Program-made: the position numbers and the translations under genes
Shown here: piece after piece, positions 37,001 through 46,549 of the stretch
Numbering within the stretch: position 1 is the first letter of the stretch
Layout of the letters: the number at the start of each line of letters is the position of its first letter
Notes under the pieces: generated by a model
Seen by the model: the letters and a program-made list of their open reading frames with translations, nothing else
What the model was told of the DNA's origin: nothing
The model's database searches: none
Assembly (NCBI GenBank): GCA_963826795.1
Contig: CAWGYT010000010.1
Location: forward strand, 372,001-436,000
Source of the DNA: CAWGYT01 sp963826795
GTDB taxonomy: Bacteria > Planctomycetota > Planctomycetia > Pirellulales > Pirellulaceae
Reading direction: 5' to 3'
Length of the DNA stretch: 64,000 bases

Positions 37001-38578
37001 ATCAACAACTTCACGGCCGTCAGCGACGGGCACTTACTATGCCCGCGTCACGCGCAGTGCCGGCAAGGGTGACTACAGCCTGGTCGTCACCCGCGACGCG
37101 GATTTCGACACCGAGAACAACAACGATCCGCTCGAGCGCGCAGAGCCTGGATCCTGCCGGCGCGGTGCTCGGCCACGTCAGCTCGATCGGCAAGTTGCTC
37201 GGTGCCGACGACGGCGACACGAATCTGCTGCTCGTCGATCCGAACACGGGGACCAGCACGATCATCGCCTCCAACGTCGGCGGTGGGCGTGGATACAACG
37301 ATCTGGCCCTGAATCCGGTGACGGGCGTCCTGTACGGATCCCAGTCGCTCAACAGTTGGGGCCTGTACACGATCGACACCGCGAGCTTCGCCGAGACCTA
37401 CATCGGGGACTTAGGGGGCAACGTCCGTGCCCTGGCCTGGTCGCCCGATGGAGCGACGCTGTACGGTTTCCGGAACTCGGCAGTTCGGCACGATCGATCC
37501 AGGCACCGCCGAATTCACGGTGATCAGCGATCCGAGCATCGGTTTCGTGGGAGGAATGGCGTTCCAGCCAGGCACCGGAACGCTGTTCGTCGTGACCAAT
37601 ATTCGCGGCACTCTGGGGCTCTACACGCTCGATCTCACCACCGGCACCGCCAGCTACATCGGTGATCCCGGCGCGGATTATAACTCGCTGGAGTTCCTGG
37701 CCGACGGCACGCTGCTGGCGGGCGTCGGTCGCGTCGGCGACGAATCCAGGTTTCCTCGTCGAACTCGACCCGACCACGGCAGCACCCACGTTGATCGGCC
37801 AGACGGTTCCGTATGGCTACAACAATCTGACGGCGCTCGAGTCCCTGCCGGCGACCGATGACTACTACAGCATCTCGGTCAACGCCGGCGACTCGCTGGT
37901 CATCACCACGTCCACGCCCGGTGATGGCGCGGGCGAGTTCGTCAACACGCTCGACCCGGCTATCGAGCTGATTGATCCGAACGGCGACTCGGTTGGCAGC
38001 GACGACGACGGTGCGGCGGACGGGCGGAACGCGCAGCTCAGTTACACCGCCCTGCTGAGCGGCACGTATCTGGTGCGCGTTTCGGGAGCCAAGCAGACGC
38101 AGGGCGAGTATGTGCTGACGGTATCCGGATTCACCGGAGCCCTCTCGCCATCGGCGCCTTTAGCCGCGAGCCCTGTGGCGAGCGTGTCCGCAGCCGCGGC
38201 GGCCGCCATCGCTCCCGTGCCGGGCGATGTGAATTTCGATGGCGTCTTTGATTCGGCCGACCTGGTGCAGGTCTTCCAGATTGGGAAATACGAAGACGGA
38301 ATCGACAACAACTCGAGCTACGACGAAGGAGACTGGAACGGTGACGGCGATTTCGACTCGAAGGACCTGGTCGAAGTTGTTCCAGAGTGGCCGCTACGAG
38401 GCACAGACCACTTCCCGGGTCGGACGCGGCCAGTTCAGCCCGGCCGGCTTTGGGCGTAGATGCCGCGTTGGCCACCGACGCGAATGACGAAGCACTCCGT
38501 GCGGGAGACCTCTGGCAGAACTCGATCGCCGACGACCTCGTGCAGAGCCTCTCCGGCAGCGACCTGCGGCGGATCTGA
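28021..38578 (+). CDS. Giant exported multi-domain protein with LEPR-XLL start and dockerin-like end (many frameshifts after 33.2 kb)
   Basis: About 3,500 codons. The first 1,750 are in one clean frame from ATG 28021. A basic leader and GLEPLEDRRVL (LEPR-XLL) open the protein. Then come alternating modules: Ig-like SSTEPADGS-type (Big_5/SwmB-like), PPC-like (DTDSFTIEVDAGQTITVRV), and YVTN/propeller-like segments (NLLLVDPNTG, LAWSPDGATLYGF). It ends with a dockerin/EF-hand-like stretch (DVNFDGVFDSADLVQVFQ, GDWNGDGDFDSKDLV) and a short tail ending SGSDLRRI. From 33220 on, homology continues in changing frames, with breaks near 33225, 33935, 34070, 34500, 35130, 36030, 36250, 36635, 36800 (two), 36920, 37025, 37125, 37480, 37740, 38375 and 38440. 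A surface adhesin or matrix protein is likely. Confidence 0.75.
30794..31836 (+). repeat. Internal 1.04-kb module, copy 1
   Basis: This segment of the giant gene is very similar over its whole length to 37076-38122. Both encode a DADFDTENNN linker, a propeller-like DDGD-N-LLLVDPNTGTS block, and a PPC-like ending (TDDYYSISVNAG). Copy 1 has no frame breaks. Confidence 0.9.
37076..38122 (+). repeat. Internal 1.04-kb module, copy 2
   Basis: Near-copy of 30794-31836 with single-base insertions at about 37130 (CTCGAGC for CTGAGC), 37485 and 37741 relative to copy 1. Each shifts the frame by +1. The comparison shows directly that these are indels, not divergence. Confidence 0.9.
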
Positions 38579-39340
38579 GTTCTTGACCTTACCCACATTT
38601 CACCCCAACGAGTCTATCTCGGTGGATGAAAAGGTCTGAAGATTGGACGCAAGAAACACGAGATTTCGCCCCACCGAGCCTGTCTCGGCTGGGAGGCAAT
38701 GGCAGCTTCTTCCAGCCCCGTGCCTGACGTGTGTGGCACTGGCTCTGCCCAGTGGCGCCCGAGAGGAGCAGCACCGGGCGTGGGCTCAGCGATCCAACAA
38801 TATGTCACGCCAGGCAGGCACTGGCATAGCCCAGTGGCACCCCGCCGACCGCGCGAGGCCGCTGAAAAAGTCCCCACCGACCCCGCGTCGGTGGAAACAT
38901 GACTGGCAAGCTAACGCGGCGAGTCGCAATCCCCCAGCTCCCCACCGACACGGGGTCGGTGGGGAGTGGAATTGTGTGGTCGTGGCGTTTAGCTTCTCAG
39001 TCGTTGCTCCACCGACGCGGGGTCGGTGGAGGCGGCCAGGGTTGACACAGGGTCGAGGTAGCGACTTTTTCGGCAGCCACCCCGTGTCGCGATAGCGGCC
39101 GGGTGGCACTGGCAGCTTCATCCAGCCCCGTGGCTGACGTCGACGCAATCCTTCTCATCGACCGGGGCGTCTGGCCGAGCGGGGGGTCCCAGTTCTGCTG
39201 GCCGGTTCCAGACTCTTGACAATCACCGGATCCCCCCACAATATGAAACCTAAGGTGCTTCGCCTGGAATCTCTTCTCTCCCTTCGTGGCATCCTACGGC
39301 TTGACGTTGGACCTGTGTCGGCGTGTCTTGAGTCGCTTAA
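38579..39340. other. Repeat-rich intergenic region before kinase 1
   Basis: 762 bp without a supported gene. It includes palindromic cluster 3 (38874-39029) and a degenerate pair of about 30 bp: GGCAGCTTCTTCCAGCCCC at about 38699 and GGCAGCTTCATCCAGCCCC at about 39112. Promoter signals for the kinase must lie here. Confidence 0.5.
38874..39029. repeat. Palindromic repeat cluster 3 (three cores)
   Basis: Cores at 38874-38894, 38942-38962 and 39009-39029. The first has the CATGACTGG block on its right, showing inverted orientation relative to the others. The cluster ends about 310 nt before kinase 1. Confidence 0.88.
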
Positions 39341-42300
39341 ATGCCTCATCCGTCATCATCCAGCAATGGCACCGAAGATTCACTCTTTGGACAGGTCGCG
39401 GGTGAGTTTTCCGAGCGACTGGCGCGGGGAGAATCGCCGGAGATCGACGAGTACCTGACGCGGTATCCGCAGATCGCCGAATCGATTCGGGACGTATTTC
39501 CGGCGCTTCAGGCCTTGCACGATCCGACAGCAGTCAACGGCGCGTCGCACGGACGGCGCAAGCCCTGGACGGAGCTTGGCGAACATCAGCGGCTCGGCGA
39601 CTTCCTGATTCTCCGCGAAGTTGGCCGCGGTGGAATGGGAATTGTCTACGAGGCCCAGCAGCTTTCGATGGGCCGGCACGTGGCCCTGAAGATCCTGCCG
39701 TTTGCCACGCTGACCGACGATCGGCGCCTCAAGCGTTTCCGGAATGAGATTCGGGCCGTGGCGAGCTTGAGCCATCCGAACATCGTGTCCATTTATTCGG
39801 TGGGGGAAGAGCAAGGTGTCCATTACTATGCGATGCAGCTGATTCGCGGACACAGTCTGGCAGATGTCATCGGCCAACTCAGACAGCGAGGGCAGGACGT
39901 CCACCGATCGCTCGATGCGCATTCCTTGTTGGACTCCTTGGCCCGTCTGCATGGGGGCAGCAACGGGGACGTTCCAGCCCGGCCGCCGCACCCTCAATCC
40001 GAGGCCGGCTGCGATCGCGATCAGTCTGCCCCGAGCTCGACGCTCGATTCCACGTCGCCGTTTTCCAACACGTCTGCGACTCACATGCGCGGCTATATGC
40101 AGTCGGCGGTCCGCATGATCGCGGACGTGGCCGGAGCTCTGGAACACGCTCACCAACTGGGCATCGTGCATCGTGATATCAAGCCGGCGAACCTGTTGCT
40201 CAACGCCGAGGGAGTCATCAGCGTCACCGACTTCGGCGTCGCTCGAGTGGGCGATGAAACGGGCCTGTCGCTGGCGACCGACCTGGTCGGGACGCTGCGA
40301 TATATGGCTCCCGAGCAGGCGTCGGGGCGTGGCGTGGTGGACCACCGCGCCGACATCTACTCATTGGGCGGAACGCTCTACGAATTGCTGACGCTGAAGC
40401 CCGTCTTTGATGGCGTCGAACGAGAGCGACTCCTGCACCAGATTATTTCGGAAGAGCCGATCCCGCCGCGCAAGCTCGACCGGCGAATTCCACGCGATTT
40501 GCAGACGATTGTGCTCAAGGCGTTGGCCAAGGAGCCGGCGGATCGGTACGATTCGGCCGCGGAATTCCAGGACGACTTGCTGAGTTTTCTGGAGCACCGT
40601 CCGATCAAGGCGACGCCGACCGGGGTGGTGACCCAGTTGCGGAAGCTGGCGCGTCGCCATCCGGTGACCTTTACGATCCTGTTCCTGTTTCTCGCGACGC
40701 TGTCCGTTGCGTCCATCTTCTTACTGCAATCCGAGCGGCGGGCCCAGCAGGCCTTGGGCCGGACCCGCGACCTGCTCTACGCGGCCGACATCCGAACGGC
40801 GTCTCAGGCCGTGGAGGCCGGTGAACTGTTCCGCGCGCAGCAGTTTTTGGACCGGCAAGTGCCAAAGCGCGGCGAAGCAGATCGTCGCGATTTCGCCTGG
40901 CGCTACCTGGCATCGCGCGTCGACTTGCACGAAATTGTGCGCTCGACGGCAGCGTGGGGCAATGCGGTCTGGCTGGCCGTCGCTCCCGACGGCTACACCG
41001 TCGCTTCCGGTCATGAATCAGGGGCCGTCGTGATCTGGTCGACGTCCGATTGGCAACCCGTCTGTGTGCTGTCAGAGCACCAGAGCCCCCTCGTCAAGCT
41101 CGACTTTCGCGCGGATGGCGTGCTGGTTTCCGGGGACGACAGTGGGAAAGTGATTGTGTGGGACCTCGCACAGCGACGGCCGCATCGTACCTGGCAGGTT
41201 CCCGACGGAAGCCTGACATGGATCACGTGCGCGCCCCAAGGGACGATGATCGCCGTGGCCGCGGGACGCGATATTTGGCTCTGGGATGGTGAGTCGTCGC
41301 AGCCCGAGCGCCCTTTGAGAGGAACCAACGGCATCATCGCCAGCCTCGCCTTCTCGCCCAATGGTCAATGGCTGGCCTCCTCGGATGATGCGCAGCCAGT
41401 CAGAATCTGGGAACTGGCGACACGAACCGAGATCTCCGGTGCAAATTTCGCCGAACAGGAAGCCATGCGTGGTTCCGTGGTGTTTTCGCCCGATTCCCGC
41501 TACCTCTTATTGGGGCACCGAAGCGGAGAAGTAGCCACCGTGGACCGGTCTACCGGTTCGGTTGTTCGGCACCGGCAGATCCACACCAGCAACGTCTATA
41601 GCATGGAGTTTTCGCCGGACGGGGAGTACTTGTTGAGCGGCAGCAAAGACATGACCACTCGCCTGACCAATCTGTCCGACATGGACGCGGCACCGACATC
41701 GCTTCAGCATCCACGTCGAGTGTACTGTGCTCGGTTCCTCGCGGGCGGACGGATTGTATCATGCAGTCGCGATGAGACCGTTCGCATTTGGAAACGGCAG
41801 GAGCCCAGCTTTCGAGAGAGCACGAGTGATTCCGACTTTGCTCACGATATTATCCACTGTAACTACTCCACGGATGGGAGTCTGTTGGCAGTCTGTTGCC
41901 ACATTGGCTCAGTCGCACTGTTTTCGCTGAAGGATCAGAGCTGGCAACTCCTGCCGTTTGTCAGCGACGCGTCATTGGCCTTATTCGCTCATCAGGCAAG
42001 GTACGCCCTGTTCATTGCGGATGACACCGCGGGGCCGGGCGGGACGTTGCGTCACCCCACGGACCGAGTGACCAAAACAGACATCGATGGCGACGGCGAT
42101 CTTGACTTGATTGCCAGCCTTGGCGGGAGGAATGCTTCGGTCATTCAGGAGAATCAGGGCCCTGACCGTTGGGGCGTTCCTCGACTTGCGGCCGAAGCAC
42201 ATCGCGGGTCGCACGAGACGCTGTTCCTTGCGTCCGCAGCGGATGACCGCGTCGCCACCAAGTGGCATGTCGTAAGCGATCCGGGCGTTCTTTACCGCGT

Positions 42301-43504
42301 GAGGGGCTTCGACAGTTGCCGAGACGTGATCCCGCCAGGCGTTGTCGCCATCGCGACCGCAGACTTTGATCACAACGCAACCAGCGATCTGTTGGTGGCG
42401 ACCGAATCGGATGAATCCGTCTGCTGGTACAGTGACGTCGATCAGAATCAGCCGCTCCAGGAAAGGCGTCCCGTGGTCATGTCGGCTGGGAGACCTCATG
42501 ATGTCCTGGCGGCTGACGTCGACGACGACACGTGGGTCGACGCGGTGGTCAGCTCGACGCAGGGAATCTTCTGGTGTCGTAATCTGCACGACGGCAGCTT
42601 CTCGGCGCCCATCGTGATTGATGCGTCACTGCCCGTGCCCGCGAGGATGGAATGGGCCGACTGCGATCAAGACGGTCGTCAGGACCTGGTCGTGGCAACC
42701 GACGACCGCATTGTCTGGTATCGCAGCCGGGAAGCTGGCCAGTTGGACTCTGCGGCACAACTCGTGCGTGACCTCCGCTCCGCCTCCTGGCTGCTGCCGA
42801 TTGCCAGCACGGCGGTCATTTGGGGGCTGGACTCAAATCAGATTGAGCATCATTTCAGCTTGCATGCAGATCTTGTCACTGCGGCGGCCATCTCACCGGA
42901 TGATCAATGGCTGGCCACGGCGGCCCGCGACAACCGAGTACGAATCTGGCGCCTGCCCTCGGGCACGTTCGTAAGAACACTTCCAGATGATCGGCCGGTC
43001 GACCAGCTCCTGTGGTCGCGTGACGCGAACCAACTGCTGGTTTCTAGCGAGGATGCCGTGTATGTCTGGGACCGAGATGGCCAGGTTCCACGTGCGAAAT
43101 GGGTGGGGCACGAGAACACCGTATCTGTCATGGCGACTTCGCACAACGGGGAACTGGTGGCGACGGCCAGCCACGACCTGACGATTCGGCTATGGTCGCT
43201 GAAAACCGGGGCCTCGCTGGCGGTGCTGGTGGGACTCAAACAACGTCCCAAGGCAGCTTGCTTCTCGCCCGATGATCGCGTGCTGGCGACTTTGGGTGAA
43301 ATGGGCACGATCCGCCTGTGGCACGTAGCAACCGGGCAGGAATTGATCGAACTCAAGGACTGGTCCGTGCCTCACGGCGAAGACCTGTACTTCTCCGATG
43401 CGCATACGCTGATGGCGACGGGAAGCGAAGGCAGACTCGCCCGCATCGGCGTCTGGAAAGTGCAAGCCACGGGCCCACGCCGACAGATCGCGCCGAAGGA
43501 TTGA
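39341..43504 (+). CDS. Membrane Ser/Thr protein kinase with WD40 and FG-GAP-like sensor region (kinase 1)
   Basis: 1,387 residues. The Hanks-type kinase domain has GRGGMG (95-100), VALK (Lys117), HRDIKPANLL (277-286), DFG (297-299) and APEQ (323-326). About 75 low-complexity residues are inserted before the catalytic loop. A single membrane helix follows (about 442-463). The rest is extracytoplasmic: WD40 blades (HESGAVVIWS, ASSDDAQPVRIWE, VSCSRDETVRIWK, and a final set ending TIRLWHVATG). Between the two WD40 sets lie FG-GAP/VCBS-like Asp-rich motifs (DIDGDGDLDLIAS about 915, DFDHNATSDLLVA, DVDDDTWVDAVVS, DCDQDGRQDLVVA). It overlaps the sigma gene by one base, so the pair is co-translated. 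It probably senses an external signal and acts with the sigma factor. Confidence 0.9.
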   Translation: MPHPSSSSNGTEDSLFGQVAGEFSERLARGESPEIDEYLTRYPQIAESIRDVFPALQALHDPTAVNGASHGRRKPWTELGEHQRLGDFLILREVGRGGMGIVYEAQQLSMGRHVALKILPFATLTDDRRLKRFRNEIRAVASLSHPNIVSIYSVGEEQGVHYYAMQLIRGHSLADVIGQLRQRGQDVHRSLDAHSLLDSLARLHGGSNGDVPARPPHPQSEAGCDRDQSAPSSTLDSTSPFSNTSATHMRGYMQSAVRMIADVAGALEHAHQLGIVHRDIKPANLLLNAEGVISVTDFGVARVGDETGLSLATDLVGTLRYMAPEQASGRGVVDHRADIYSLGGTLYELLTLKPVFDGVERERLLHQIISEEPIPPRKLDRRIPRDLQTIVLKALAKEPADRYDSAAEFQDDLLSFLEHRPIKATPTGVVTQLRKLARRHPVTFTILFLFLATLSVASIFLLQSERRAQQALGRTRDLLYAADIRTASQAVEAGELFRAQQFLDRQVPKRGEADRRDFAWRYLASRVDLHEIVRSTAAWGNAVWLAVAPDGYTVASGHESGAVVIWSTSDWQPVCVLSEHQSPLVKLDFRADGVLVSGDDSGKVIVWDLAQRRPHRTWQVPDGSLTWITCAPQGTMIAVAAGRDIWLWDGESSQPERPLRGTNGIIASLAFSPNGQWLASSDDAQPVRIWELATRTEISGANFAEQEAMRGSVVFSPDSRYLLLGHRSGEVATVDRSTGSVVRHRQIHTSNVYSMEFSPDGEYLLSGSKDMTTRLTNLSDMDAAPTSLQHPRRVYCARFLAGGRIVSCSRDETVRIWKRQEPSFRESTSDSDFAHDIIHCNYSTDGSLLAVCCHIGSVALFSLKDQSWQLLPFVSDASLALFAHQARYALFIADDTAGPGGTLRHPTDRVTKTDIDGDGDLDLIASLGGRNASVIQENQGPDRWGVPRLAAEAHRGSHETLFLASAADDRVATKWHVVSDPGVLYRVRGFDSCRDVIPPGVVAIATADFDHNATSDLLVATESDESVCWYSDVDQNQPLQERRPVVMSAGRPHDVLAADVDDDTWVDAVVSSTQGIFWCRNLHDGSFSAPIVIDASLPVPARMEWADCDQDGRQDLVVATDDRIVWYRSREAGQLDSAAQLVRDLRSASWLLPIASTAVIWGLDSNQIEHHFSLHADLVTAAAISPDDQWLATAARDNRVRIWRLPSGTFVRTLPDDRPVDQLLWSRDANQLLVSSEDAVYVWDRDGQVPRAKWVGHENTVSVMATSHNGELVATASHDLTIRLWSLKTGASLAVLVGLKQRPKAACFSPDDRVLATLGEMGTIRLWHVATGQELIELKDWSVPHGEDLYFSDAHTLMATGSEGRLARIGVWKVQATGPRRQIAPKD

Positions 43505-44118
43505 TGGCCATGAGGCTGAACACGAACGACGACACCGAATCCTTGCTGGCCGGCTGTGCCGCAGGGGACGCGAAAGCCGTCAGTCGACTCCTGGAACGGC
43601 ATCGCCCGTTTCTGTTGCGGATTGTGGAGCTGCGTCTGGATCCCCATCTCCGTGGTCGCATCGATCCCTCCGACGTGGTTCAAGAAACTCAGCTCGAAGT
43701 GATTCGCCGCATCCCGGACTACGTGGAACGTCGGCCGATGTCCTTTCGAATGTGGTTGCACCAGACGGCATGCCAGCGGGTCGCCTCGCTGTGGCGCCAC
43801 CACCGGCGAGCCCAGCGGCGCACGGTCGATCGCGAGGTCGTGCTGCCCGAGGAGTCCTCAATCGCCTTGGCGCAGAGCCTATTGGCAAAGAGTCCGAGTG
43901 AGCAAGTGCAGCGACACGAACTGGCTCAGAAAGTGCAAGGCGCGGTGAGTCGACTGGCTCCCTTGGACAGAGAAATCATCCTCTTACGCAATTTCGAAGG
44001 GCTGACCAATCAGGAGTCGGCCGAACACTTGGGGATTGACCAAGCGACGGCGAGCAAACGCTATGGCCGCGCCCTGCTGCGTTTGCGCAGACTTCTACAA
44101 GAACCATCACGTCCTTGA
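43504..44118 (+). CDS. ECF-type sigma factor paired with kinase 1
   Basis: 204 residues from ATG 43504, sharing one base with the kinase TGA (TGATG). Region 2 has DPSDVVQETQLEVIRRIPDY and FRMWLHQTACQRV. Region 4 has LAPLDREIILLRNFEGLTNQ with HLGIDQATASKRYGRALLRL (helix-turn-helix). No anti-sigma gene is present. ECF factors of the planctomycete-specific groups are commonly encoded beside Ser/Thr kinases (the ECF-STK groups), and control by kinase phosphorylation is the accepted idea. The order here is kinase then sigma. Confidence 0.92.
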   Translation: MAMRLNTNDDTESLLAGCAAGDAKAVSRLLERHRPFLLRIVELRLDPHLRGRIDPSDVVQETQLEVIRRIPDYVERRPMSFRMWLHQTACQRVASLWRHHRRAQRRTVDREVVLPEESSIALAQSLLAKSPSEQVQRHELAQKVQGAVSRLAPLDREIILLRNFEGLTNQESAEHLGIDQATASKRYGRALLRLRRLLQEPSRP

Positions 44119-44719
44119 CCAGCGCACGGGTCCGCCAGAGAAAAGCGGGCAGGGAAAGCGCCGGGCCAAATCGGACGGGAGTCGCGAATGGGTTGCTTGT
44201 TCTCTGGTCGGATTTGGGCGGGTCTCGCGTTGCGTGATGTGACGTTGGCTAGGGAGATCCGTAGCCTTTGGCGGAGGTCGATAGCGGCGTGAGCGATCGG
44301 TAGCTGCGTGTGATCGATCCACAGGTCCAGGGGATTGCCAGAGCGGTGACGCGGCACGTTTTGCCGCCGTCGAGGTGAACAGGAAATTGATCCGTGGATT
44401 GTCGTGTTGATCGGTGATCATGTCGTCGTGTCTTCGGAGCAAAAGCATTTGTCTGTCTCAAGGAGGAGTCACTAGTCGAACCAGAGAGCCAGGCAGCCCC
44501 CCAATTACCAATATCCCCTTGGCCTTCACAAGAATGACGGCCCAGGCCGTGCTTGCGCCAGCCGGGATTCTCGAAGTTCTTCAGGATCCGCTCCGCGACG
44601 TTATCCAAGTGGAGCCTCGTCATCCAGCCGCGGCCGAGATGACCTCGGCACCGGATCGCTGCCACGCACCTGCCTGGGCAGCCGAGCAGGATCGGTGGCG
44701 CGTTGTGCGGCCAGGTTCG
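44119..44719. other. No gene recognised
   Basis: 600 bp after the sigma gene. The minus-strand frames are Arg/Ser-rich and carry no motif. The region is read as non-coding or strongly decayed sequence. Confidence 0.4.
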
Positions 44720-45076
44720 TCAGCGCCGCTCCCGCCTGGGCCAAACGGCGGCTGGGTGGGGGGCCTCGTCTTCGCGGATCCGGCGCAGGATCTCGGTCAG
44801 CGGAATGCCCTTGAGTCGCGGGCGATCCAACGGCGTGCTGCCGGTGAGCAACTCGTACAACAGCACGCCCAACGAGTAGATGTCTGCGCGCGTGTCCACA
44901 TCCGCGTTGCTCAACTGCGCCTGTTCTGGACTCATGTATTCCAGCGTGCCCACGATCTGGCCGATCTCGGTCTGAACCGCTTCGCCCGACAGTTGCTCGA
45001 GCAGCACCTTGGCGACACCGAACCGACTTTCATTCGACGCCTTGTGGGGCCGGAATGTGGGTTCCCATGCCAGCAT
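44720..45076 (-). pseudogene. Ser/Thr kinase C-lobe fragment
   Basis: 118 residues contain SRFGVAKVLLEQLSG (a damaged DFGVAK), GTLEYMSPEQAQ (activation segment and APE/SPE motif) and DTRADIYSLGVLLYELLTG (helix F), ending soon after. The N-lobe, HRD loop and any sensor tail are missing. It is a remnant of a third kinase in the region, lying 600 nt from the intact kinase/sigma pair. Confidence 0.75.
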
Positions 45077-45235
45077 TATTGTTGTTCAATGCGCACAATC
45101 GCGTTCACTCCGCCGCGCAGGGTCCGCAGCCTGGCACGCGCGTTGACCAAAGGTCCATCAAGCCACCGCAAGAGGAGACCGGAGGTCGGACGCGTGGCCC
45201 GGTCGGGAGACCGCCCCACGACTCTGGTGATGGCT

Positions 45236-46335
45236 TCATCGATTCCCGTCCTTCGGAGCCGCCGTCCAGTGAGTGACCTGCGTGCCATCCTGACACCAGA
45301 CGTGGCGACGGATATCGTCGGTCTTTAGTCCCAACATCTTCGGACGCGGGACTCCGGGTAGTACGAGCACATCGTAAAGCTCTTCGACGCGGCCTTCGAT
45401 CTCGAGCCACCCGACGGTGTTGCCCGAGGACAGGTCCACGACCATCAGGCCGCAGCGAGCCGACAGGTTGCGTGGCAGTAACTCCGCGTCCAAGGCCAAG
45501 CCGGCAAAAGTCTGCTGACGCGGTCGCGACAAACCGATGATGGCGCAGTGATCGACAAACGCCAGTCCGCGCGCGTAGCCCGGACAAAAGCAGACCGACT
45601 CGAACTGGCCGGCGCCAGATCCACTCAACCCAACTGGCCCATTCGCGAATTGAGCAACCACGATTGGCCGCGGTAGAGGCGGGGCGAATGGGGCATCGAC
45701 AGCCCCTGGACGACCACCTCGCCGGTGTTCACCTCCATCACCAAGCCGCCCTCGTGCCGCTGCTCCCGCCAGCCGCCTCGCTCGCTGGTGGCGGGACACA
45801 TCGTGACGAATCGCGGTTGTCCCTCGTCACAGGCCAGACCGTTTAAATGGCAAGCGTCCTCGGCCGACAAACTCGCCAGAAAGGGAGGCTGCCAGATCGG
45901 ACGAAAATTGTAGCGGTCGCAGGGGACTGCCAGGCAACTGAACCGCGTGTTCACGAACAACGGATGACCTTGACCATCGAGAGTCACATCATGCACGTCG
46001 ATATCGCCGGTGGTATACGACCAGCGCGGTACAAACAGTCGGTCGTAGTGATCCTCCGTCGTCTGACCGGCCTCCAAGACATTTTCGAGCCGCCACAATT
46101 GGAAGGCGGAAGCCAGCCAAATCGTCTGCGAGTCGGACCACCGCCCCAAGCAGCGGTCAAAGGTCCGTTCGAAGATCGACAGGTGCTCGGCATCGCGGCG
46201 ACCGATCGGGAACAGCTTGCCCGCCTGATAGGTGCTAAAGGCGAGACTGACTTGGACCGTGGCCAGCCAAGGGGCAAAGCCGGGTGAGGATGATACACGA
46301 AACGTCGGGGCAGTTGTGGTTGACTCGGAAGTCAT
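45236..46335 (-). CDS. TIGR03032 (DUF4915) family protein, copy 2 (frameshift near 45640)
   Basis: From ATG 46335 (MTSESTTTAPTFRVSS). The N-terminal 235 residues are in one frame: PGFAPWLATVQVSLAFSTYQ, AFQLWRLENVLEAGQ, ACHLNGLACDEGQPRFVTM, VVVQGLSMPHSPRLYRG. The C-terminal 120 are in another: CPGYARGLAFVDHCAIIGLS, CGLMVVDLSSGNTVGWLEIE, ending AAPKDGNR. Together they give the usual family length of about 365. The family has a propeller-like layout and no assigned activity; members are sometimes fused to sulfotransferase or TPR domains. The gene and its upstream repeats closely match copy 1 at 19748, so the whole unit was duplicated. Confidence 0.75.
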
Positions 46336-46376
46336 AACATCTCCGGTGAGTCGTGTGTAACGCAAGGTTTTCGCCT

Positions 46377-46549
46377 CCACCGACCCCGTGTCGGTGGAAG
46401 CAGTGACTGGCTGAGCTGCGGACCGACGCACCGCCACACCACCGCGTTCCCGCTCCCCGCCGACCTCGCGTCGGTGGAAGCCATGACTGGTCAGCTGCGC
46501 ACCGATCCACTATCACACCACTACGTTCCGGCTCCCCACCGACCTCTGC
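46377..46549. repeat. Palindromic repeat cluster 4 (two cores and a broken third)
   Basis: Cores at 46377-46397 and 46457-46477 and a left half at 46536-46549. They read on the minus strand in the same order as cluster 1 and end about 40 nt before the TIGR03032 copy 2 start. The flanks (AGTGACTGG, CATGACTGG) match the block seen in other clusters. Confidence 0.88.

Noticed and set aside
33220..38460. Programmed ribosomal frameshifting in the giant gene
   Set aside because: There are about 17 breaks, nearly all +1, with no shared slippery sequence or downstream structure, and the duplicated module at 30.8 kb lacks them. Consensus error or decay is simpler.
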